Source: Lachnospiraceae bacterium (GTDB lineage: Bacteria; Bacillota; Clostridia; Lachnospirales; Lachnospiraceae). From it: a stretch of DNA of 22,171 bases. The notes beneath the pieces are model-generated. The model worked only from the letters and a program-made list of their open reading frames with translations. It ran no database searches and was not told where the DNA came from. Every line of letters starts with the position of its first letter. Position 1 is the stretch's first letter. Below are positions 5,742-10,362 of the stretch, one piece after another. The stretch is taken from contig JAJQID010000159.1 of assembly GCA_021199405.1 (NCBI GenBank), positions 1-22,171 on the forward strand. Reading direction: 5' to 3'. A program made the translations under genes and the position numbers.

Positions 5742-8477
5742 TCATGACAAATACTCTCCGATTTCCCGCCCGGTGCGCTCAATCTCCTCTAAAAGCCCCC
5801 GGGCACTCAGTCGCGTGGCTCCCCGTCCCCAGATGATCATCTGCTCCAGCCTGTCGGAGGTGGCCACCGTCACTTTATATCTGCCCGCCATCTGCCTGAC
5901 TGTCTTTTCAATATAATGATCAGCAGTCTCCGCTTCCTTTGTGTAAACAATGTAAATATTATTATATTTCTGCACAGTCTCCCGATGTCCGGCAACGCGA
6001 TAAGCGTCAAATACCAGGATCACTGTCACATTCTTATAACCCTGATAATTGCAGAGAATATCTGCCAGACGGTCACGGGCGCCGTCAATATTAGCCGCGG
6101 CAACAGCAGAGAGCTCCTCCCATGCAAAAATAATATTGTAGCCATCCACCAGAAGGCACTCCTCCTCTGTCCTGTGAAGCAGAGGGCGATAGACATATTC
6201 CTTTGCGGTTGCTGTTTTTGGGCAATTTGCAGAGCGCCCTGTGCGCTCCCACCCCTCCTTTTTGCGGGAAGTGCCGCCGTAGGTGCGGGCAAAAATAGCG
6301 TCGATTTCCTCCTGAGAAATAAAATCCGTGGAGGATGTATTTTCCCGCACAGTTCGACGGGCACGGAATGCCTGAGATATCTCTTCCGGACTGCTTGCCA
6401 TTTCTTTCCAAAGCTCTTTTTCCTGCTCCCTCTCATACGTTTCCGTCAGCCCGGTATCCAGGTGCATATATTCCTCCACCTGATCCCAGGAAACCACAAA
6501 GCCCGCTCCATGGGCACAGAAAACGCTGTCCGCCGTATTTTCCACATCCTCCTCCGGCAGATATCCGGCTGCCGCCAGCACCTCCTCCGCATTATGACAG
6601 GGCGCATACCCGGCCATACGAACCTTCAGCCTCCCCAGCCCTCTGGTGTAGGAGGCCACCTCCCGCTGATAGCCCTGCATGGCTGACACCGGCACTCTGC
6701 CGGACAGCGTCGCCATACCTGTAAAAACTCCCCCTGAACGGACATTCTCCCCTGCAAGTGAAAATCCGGAAGCCATCTCTCCTTTTCCATCCGGTTTCTC
6801 CGCTTTCATTCCTTCCAATTCATCAGACTCATCTGTCATCACCGGTCCCGTAAAGCTGCCGCTCATCCGGCTGATATCACTCATGGCTCTTCCCACCATT
6901 TCCGCGGGCAGGGTCAGTTCAAAATCATACACTGGCTCCAGCAGAACATTCTCCGCCTTCATCAGCCCCTGACGCACCGCCCGATAGGTAGCCTGCCTGA
7001 AATCACCGCCTTCCGTATGCTTCGGATGAGCCCGTCCCGCCGCCAGTGTAATCTTTACATCCGTCAGCTCGCTGCCTGTGAGCACCCCCTTATGTCTGCG
7101 CTCTTTTAAATGCGTCAGAATCAGCCGCTGCCAGTTTCTGTCCAGCACATCCTCACTACAGACCGAATCAAAGGTCAAACCGCTGCCAGGCTCCCCCGGC
7201 TCCATCCACAAATGGACCTCCGCGTAATGGCGCAGCGGCTCAAAATGCCCCACGCCCTCCACCGGTGAAGCAATGGTTTCCTTATAAATAATGCTCCCTT
7301 CATTGAAAGAAGCTTCGATATGAAATCTCTCCCGGATCATGGCCCGGACAATTTCAATCTGTACCTCCCCCATAAACTGAATCCGAATTTCCTTACTCTG
7401 CTCCTCCCACAAAATCCGTAACTGTGGATCCTCCTCCTCCAGCTGCCTTATTTTCAGATAGGTCTGGTATACATCGCAGCCATCCGGCAGGATCATCCGG
7501 TAATTCAATACCGGTTCCAGAGAGGGCTTCATCTGCTCCCTCTCAAAGCCCAGTCCCTGCCCGCTATAGGAAGCGGTAAGCCCCGTCACGGCGCACAGCT
7601 CCCCGGCCCCTGCCTCGCTCACCTGCTCATAATCCGCCCCGGAATAGAGGCGAATCTGATTGACCTTCTCCTCCACCACCAGATCCTTCACGCACAGCAC
7701 CCCGCCGGTAACCTTCAGATGAGTCAGGCGGTTTCCCTTCTCATCCCGGGAAATCTTATATACTCTCGCTCCGAATTCCCGGGGGTAGCGCACCGGAAGC
7801 ATATAAGTCTCCATGCCCCTCAGCAGCTCCTCCACGCCCTCATTTTTCAGAGCGGAGCCAAAATAACAGGGAAAAATCCTGCGCTCCAAAATCAGCTCTC
7901 CGATCAGCTTCACGGGCAGCTCCTTTTCCTGTAAATATAAGTCCAGCAATTCCTCGGAGCGCTCCGCCGCGCTTTCCTTAAAATTCTGCTCCGACGTATC
8001 TGTAAAATCAACGCAGTCATCGCTCAGTTCTCTTTTGAGCAGCCTCATCAACGCTTCCCTGTTGCATCCCGGCAGATCCATCTTGTTGACAAAAACAAAA
8101 ACCGGAATACTGTGCTTTTGAAGCAGCCGCCAGAGCGTTGCTACATGGCTCTGAATCCCCTCCGAACCGCTGATCACCAGAACGGCATAATCCAATACCT
8201 GCAGTGCCCGCTCCATCTCCGCTCCAAAATCCGTATGGCCCGGCGTGTCTAAAAGCACTGCCCGATACTCCCCCAGACTTACTCTCGCTTCCTTGGAAAA
8301 AATAGTGATTCCTCTCGCCTTCTCCATCTGATCCGTATCCAGAAAAGCGTCCCCGTGGTCCACACGTCCCTGCTTTCGAATGGCGCCGCAGGCATACAGA
8401 ATACTCTCCGCCAGAGTGGTCTTACCGGAGTCCACGTGGGCCAGAAGACCGATGCAGATATGCTGTTCACTGCTCAT
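5742..8477 (-). CDS. TetM/EF-G-like translational GTPase fused to a C-terminal Rae1/YacP (NYN) ribonuclease domain
   Basis: A 911-residue two-part protein. Residues 1-670 follow ribosome-protection GTPases of the Tet(M)/EF-G type: G1 AHVDSGKT (13-20), RGITI switch region (55-59), G3 DTPGH (77-81), G4 NKMD (131-134), G5 SAL (208-210), then domains II, III, IV (HPKHTEGGDF near 484-493) and V. Domain V carries an extra hydrophilic segment at about 546-582. Residues 773-905 match Rae1/YacP, which in Bacillus subtilis cuts mRNA in the ribosomal A site. The acidic motifs remain: LLVDGYN (776-781), VFDA (822-825), ETAD (850-853) and ATSD (872-875). A charged linker of about 100 residues joins the parts. 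The ATG at 8475-8477 has AGGAGG 9 bases upstream and overlaps the preceding gene by 11 bases, so translation is coupled. The GTPase part may place the nuclease on ribosomes. Tetracycline resistance cannot be assumed, because the domain IV tip differs from Tet(M). Confidence 0.9.
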   Translation of the reverse strand: MSSEQHICIGLLAHVDSGKTTLAESILYACGAIRKQGRVDHGDAFLDTDQMEKARGITIFSKEARVSLGEYRAVLLDTPGHTDFGAEMERALQVLDYAVLVISGSEGIQSHVATLWRLLQKHSIPVFVFVNKMDLPGCNREALMRLLKRELSDDCVDFTDTSEQNFKESAAERSEELLDLYLQEKELPVKLIGELILERRIFPCYFGSALKNEGVEELLRGMETYMLPVRYPREFGARVYKISRDEKGNRLTHLKVTGGVLCVKDLVVEEKVNQIRLYSGADYEQVSEAGAGELCAVTGLTASYSGQGLGFEREQMKPSLEPVLNYRMILPDGCDVYQTYLKIRQLEEEDPQLRILWEEQSKEIRIQFMGEVQIEIVRAMIRERFHIEASFNEGSIIYKETIASPVEGVGHFEPLRHYAEVHLWMEPGEPGSGLTFDSVCSEDVLDRNWQRLILTHLKERRHKGVLTGSELTDVKITLAAGRAHPKHTEGGDFRQATYRAVRQGLMKAENVLLEPVYDFELTLPAEMVGRAMSDISRMSGSFTGPVMTDESDELEGMKAEKPDGKGEMASGFSLAGENVRSGGVFTGMATLSGRVPVSAMQGYQREVASYTRGLGRLKVRMAGYAPCHNAEEVLAAAGYLPEEDVENTADSVFCAHGAGFVVSWDQVEEYMHLDTGLTETYEREQEKELWKEMASSPEEISQAFRARRTVRENTSSTDFISQEEIDAIFARTYGGTSRKKEGWERTGRSANCPKTATAKEYVYRPLLHRTEEECLLVDGYNIIFAWEELSAVAAANIDGARDRLADILCNYQGYKNVTVILVFDAYRVAGHRETVQKYNNIYIVYTKEAETADHYIEKTVRQMAGRYKVTVATSDRLEQMIIWGRGATRLSARGLLEEIERTGREIGEYLS

Positions 8478-9288
8478 TCTTCTCCCCCTCCTCAAGCCAG
8501 GGCAGGATGCCGCTCAGGCTGATTTCCAGATTCCCGTCATAAATTCTGACAGGGATCGCATCCTGAAATCTGTAGATCACAGTACAGGGACTCTCCTCAA
8601 AAAAGTATGTAATTACCATTCGCCGATCAGTATCCACTATCCAGCATTCCCTGACTCCTGCCTGCATATACTTCATCAGTTTCACATTCTGATCCTTCTG
8701 CCTGGTCGACGGAGAAAGCACCTCCACTACAAAATCCGGAGCGCCGAAAATAATGCCATTTCGTAACCTGCTCCTGTCGCAGAGAATACCAACGTCAGGC
8801 TGCAGCATCGTCTTATCATCGCAGTCCAGCTGCACGTCCAGAGGCGCAACAAAGGGAATGCACTGCCTCCTGTTCTCCATGATATAAGTCGAAATCTGGC
8901 GATGAATTTCTGCCACGGCAAACTGGTGCGGCGCTCTGGGGGAAGCCATATCATAAAAAATCCCGTCAATCAGCTCCACCCGCTGATCATCCGGCAGCGC
9001 ATAATAATCCTCCAGAGTGTACTCTCCCTGCCTCTTTTTCCCATAGGAGATGGCGGTCTCCGACACCATCAGAGTATCAATGTCAGACATGAAGTCCAGA
9101 TAGGTCCGCGGCTTTTCCTTCGAGCCCAGCACCCGCTCCAGAGCCTGCACCGTCTCATACCTCGGCTGCTTTGTCTCTCCGGTAAAAATCTTCTGCAGCG
9201 TCCCCAGAGGAACACCGCTGCTCTCGGAAAGCTGCGCCATGGTGTAGCCCAGTTCCTGTTTTCTCTTCTTCAGCTTTTCAATATCCAT
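8467..9288 (-). CDS. XRE-type HTH protein with Uma2-family (DUF820) nuclease-like domain
   Basis: This 273-residue protein has an N-terminal Cro/C1-type helix-turn-helix (about 5-55; TMAQLSESSGVPLGTLQKI) and a C-terminal Uma2/DUF820 domain (about 90-250), a PD-(D/E)XK-type fold. Residues consistent with the nuclease site are Asp165 (QPDVGI), Glu189 (FVVEVLSPSTR) and Lys203 (NVKLMKY); the family's activity is little tested. The start is the ATG at 9286-9288 with GAGGGAGG 7 bases upstream; an upstream TTG in the same frame has no ribosome binding site. It is the first gene of a two-gene operon, overlapping the GTPase-Rae1 gene by 11 bases. The HTH may bind the three phased repeats in its own promoter (inference). 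Uma2 genes are often multicopy, so the pairing could also be incidental. Confidence 0.88.
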   Translation of the reverse strand: MDIEKLKKRKQELGYTMAQLSESSGVPLGTLQKIFTGETKQPRYETVQALERVLGSKEKPRTYLDFMSDIDTLMVSETAISYGKKRQGEYTLEDYYALPDDQRVELIDGIFYDMASPRAPHQFAVAEIHRQISTYIMENRRQCIPFVAPLDVQLDCDDKTMLQPDVGILCDRSRLRNGIIFGAPDFVVEVLSPSTRQKDQNVKLMKYMQAGVRECWIVDTDRRMVITYFFEESPCTVIYRFQDAIPVRIYDGNLEISLSGILPWLEEGEKNEQ

Positions 9289-9335
9289 AGAGCAGCCTCC
9301 CTCTGTCACTCTCAAGTCATGTTATTCTTTGCATC

Positions 9336-9364
9336 ATGGTATCACACCTCTTATTTCATGTCAA
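9336..9364 (-). promoter_or_regulatory. Promoter of the HTH-Uma2 / GTPase-Rae1 operon
   Basis: A consensus -35 TTGACA (9359-9364) and TACCAT (9336-9341) are separated by exactly 17 bases on the minus strand. Transcription would start near 9329, about 40 bases before the ATG. Phased repeats abut the upstream side. Confidence 0.75.
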
Positions 9365-9368
9365 CCGG

Positions 9369-9401
9369 AATATCCGTTTTTCAACCGTTTTTTACCCGTT
9401 T
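9369..9401. promoter_or_regulatory. Three contiguous 11-bp repeats upstream of the operon promoter
   Basis: On the minus strand three head-to-tail 11-mers all begin AAACGG: AAACGGGTAAA (9391-9401), AAACGGTTGAA (9380-9390) and AAACGGATATT (9369-9379). They end 4 bases before the -35 box. An 11-bp period puts each unit on the same face of the helix, which suits cooperative binding by a regulator. The last unit overlaps an inverted repeat, CGGATATTCCG. Confidence 0.6.
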
Positions 9402-9543
9402 CAAAATATGATTTATCGATACATTCCTTCTTTTCAGATTTCACGTCCAATTTGCAGCATTTATTTCCGATTTTCGCCATCCAAAATCTGTTTTCTCAAA
9501 TAAATATTTTGCTCGATTCTGTTATATTTTTCATATTTCATAT

Positions 9544-9574
9544 TTTTTGAAAATATTTTGATTTTTTTCAAAAA
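9544..9574. promoter_or_regulatory. 10-bp inverted repeat / A-T tract element upstream of the plus-strand promoter
   Basis: TTTTTGAAAA (9544-9553) and TTTTCAAAAA (9565-9574) are perfect inverted copies, centres 21 bp apart (two helical turns), ending 5 bases before the -35 box. It could be an UP-type element or an operator. The gene-free stretch from 9402 to 9543 is AT-rich, and I see no other supported feature in it. Confidence 0.5.
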
Positions 9575-9579
9575 TTGTG

Positions 9580-9608
9580 TTGACAATTAGAAAATGATGT
9601 GCTATATT
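9580..9608 (+). promoter_or_regulatory. Strong plus-strand promoter driving the 9.6-10.35 kb RNA
   Basis: TTGACA (9580-9585) and TATATT (9603-9608) are exactly 17 bases apart, with A/T tracts upstream. It is one of the best sigma-A-type promoters in the window and the only clear one on the plus strand. Transcription would start near 9615. The next annotated gene ahead is convergent, so the product is a separate RNA. Confidence 0.8.
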
Positions 9609-9642
9609 ACACTTACAAACAAAAAACAAACAAAACAAATTA

Positions 9643-9722
9643 AAAGGAGGGCAGACCAAAGGGCAATCTAATCTAACACTCATAATCTAAGAAAGTAAAG
9701 GTAAAGATCAATGAATGTTTAA
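9643..9722 (+). repeat. 5' copy of the two-cassette block
   Basis: It contains AAAGGAGG-GCAGACCA followed by AAG (not ATG) at 9659, in frame with a stop at 9674-9676. Then comes AAAGG-TAAAGATCA-ATG at 9711 with AAT, GTT and TAA. It shares GCAGACCAA, AATCTAA, TCATAATC and AGAAAG in the same order and near-identical spacing with 10191-10275. The start-position distance is 52 bases here and 53 there. Confidence 0.65.
9711..9722 (+). CDS. Three-codon mini-ORF (Met-Asn-Val)
   Basis: ATG AAT GTT TAA, with AGG 9 bases before the start. A second ATG at 9715-9717, in another frame, opens 15 codons (to TAA at 9760-9762) that encode a basic peptide, so the cassette could be read in two ways. Too short to judge by coding statistics. 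Confidence 0.35.
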   Translation: MNV

Positions 9723-9775
9723 TCACAGTTTCAAAGGAAAAGCACTCAAAAAGGTACATTAACAGGTACAGACCA

Positions 9776-9787
9776 ATGAACAGTTAA
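9776..9787 (+). CDS. Three-codon mini-ORF (Met-Asn-Ser)
   Basis: ATG AAC AGT TAA, preceded by AGG-TACAGACCA with the same 9-base spacing as the cassettes at 9711 and 10205. It stands alone between the two duplicated blocks. Confidence 0.38.
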   Translation: MNS

Positions 9788-10037
9788 GATTTAAAAAGAT
9801 ATTAAGTATTGAGTGATAAGACTTAATAAAAAACGAAAAGAAGAAAATTTAATATCCGGAATTCAATATTGAACCAGATAAAACAGTTTTAGTATTAAAG
9901 CGACGAGAAAACTTGGTATTAGAACTGAAAAGAAAGATTTAATAAGGAAAGAAAGCTGATAAAAAATTTCAAAGCGAAGAAGGATAATAAAAAGGCAAAG
10001 AGGTCTGAAATAACAGCCAGAGGCGAGCAGATCAGGA

Positions 10038-10121
10038 ATGGAAAAATACCCGATATTAAAATTCAGAGTGAAGAAAAAATCAGAACAGATGTTAGAAATT
10101 CCAAAGAAAATTTCGTATTAA
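10038..10121 (+). CDS. Possible 27-residue basic peptide inside the RNA
   Basis: ATG at 10038 opens 27 codons (MEKYPILKFRVKKK at the start) ending at TAA 10119-10121. Upstream, AGAGG-CGAGCAGATCAGGA resembles the cassette leader with insertions, but the spacing (14 bases) is poor. It may be a chance frame. Confidence 0.2.
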   Translation: MEKYPILKFRVKKKSEQMLEIPKKISY

Positions 10122-10204
10122 GACCGAAAATTTGATATCAGAATATCGAGAAAATTGAATGACTGTAACCGTAAACCATTGAAATATATCAGAGGTGCAG
10201 ACCA

Positions 10205-10216
10205 ATGAAAATCTAA
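10205..10216 (+). CDS. Three-codon mini-ORF (Met-Lys-Ile)
   Basis: ATG AAA ATC TAA with AGAGG 9 bases upstream. It is the clearest member of the cassette family, and its leader TGCAGACCA is nearly identical to that at 9776. Confidence 0.4.
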   Translation: MKI

Positions 10217-10257
10217 GCTGAGCATTCATAATCCGCAGAAAGAGAGGTTGCAATCCA

Positions 10258-10275
10258 ATGGGAGCAATTCATTAG
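10258..10275 (+). CDS. Five-codon mini-ORF (MGAIH) abutting the terminal hairpin
   Basis: ATG GGA GCA ATT CAT TAG, with AGAGAGG 10 bases upstream. The stop codon ends 1 base before the 12-bp hairpin at 10277-10314, so a ribosome here would cover the 5' arm of the stem, as at a leader-peptide attenuator. Confidence 0.38.
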   Translation: MGAIH

Positions 10276-10276
10276 A

Positions 10277-10314
10277 AGCGGCTATTCCGAAGAAATAACA
10301 AAGGAATAGCCGCT
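10277..10314 (+). other. Perfect 12-bp hairpin at the 3' end of the RNA
   Basis: AGCGGCTATTCC (10277-10288) and GGAATAGCCGCT (10303-10314) pair perfectly around a 14-base purine-rich loop. No T-tract follows, so by itself it is not a standard terminator. It may be a processing or stability element, or part of a translation-sensitive switch. Confidence 0.7.
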
Positions 10315-10327
10315 ATCACTTTGTCTG

Positions 10328-10353
10328 AAAAGCACCCCCGAAGAGGTGCTTTT
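10328..10353. terminator. Bidirectional terminator between the plus-strand RNA and the ABC exporter operon
   Basis: On the minus strand the stem AAAAGCACCTC / GGGGTGCTTTT has 11 pairs closed by a TTCG loop and ends in TTTTC, 9 bases after the exporter stop codon. On the plus strand the same stem is followed by TTTTATTTT. It can end transcripts from both sides. Confidence 0.85.
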
Positions 10354-10362
10354 ATTTTGCTC

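Larger units (their letters stand above)
10191..10275 (+). repeat. 3' copy of the two-cassette block
   Basis: It carries AGAGG-TGCAGACCA-ATG (10205) and AGAGAGG-TTGCAATCCA-ATG (10258), 53 bases apart, homologous to the block at 9643-9722. It ends 1 base before a 12-bp hairpin. Confidence 0.65.
9615..10355 (+). ncRNA. Putative ~740-nt purine-rich RNA with repeated mini-ORF cassettes
   Basis: The unit is bounded by a strong promoter and by a hairpin plus terminator. The start is estimated from the promoter and the end from the terminator. It is rich in A and G and much poorer in GC than the neighbouring genes. It opens with an A/C-rich run to about 9640 and then AAAGGAGG. No normal protein is encoded: the frames are full of stops. 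Instead, ribosome-binding-site plus ATG cassettes recur with stops after 3-5 codons (9711, 9776, 10205, 10258; a related one at 9659 has AAG in place of ATG). An ~80-base two-cassette block at the 5' end is repeated near the 3' end. The centre (about 9800-10170) holds loosely repeated AT-rich motifs such as GTATTAAGA and GAAAATTTRATATC and one possible 27-codon frame. I do not recognise tmRNA, 6S, RNase P, SRP or a known large RNA. It may be a regulatory RNA, a chain of leader peptides or a decayed element. Confidence 0.6.

Noticed and set aside
5742..8477. Classical tetracycline resistance determinant
   Set aside because: The GTPase half is Tet(M)-like, but the domain IV tip differs, domain V has an insertion, and there is a nuclease fusion; no mobile element flanks it. 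Resistance would have to be tested.
8478..8495. TTG start six codons upstream for the GTPase-Rae1 gene
   Set aside because: It lies within the AGGAGG that serves the ATG at 8477, and the added residues (RRGRR) simply translate the ribosome binding site.
9643..10275. CRISPR array
   Set aside because: The repeats are imperfect, unevenly spaced and contain start and stop signals; there are no equal-length spacers and no cas genes.
9615..10355. Known large RNA: tmRNA, RNase P, 6S, SRP, ROOL, GOLLD, OLE or a T-box leader
   Set aside because: No hallmark sequences (CCA end with tRNA-like fold, P4 core, T-box GGTGGNACCGCG), and the region looks largely unstructured and purine-rich. An Rfam search is still the decisive test.
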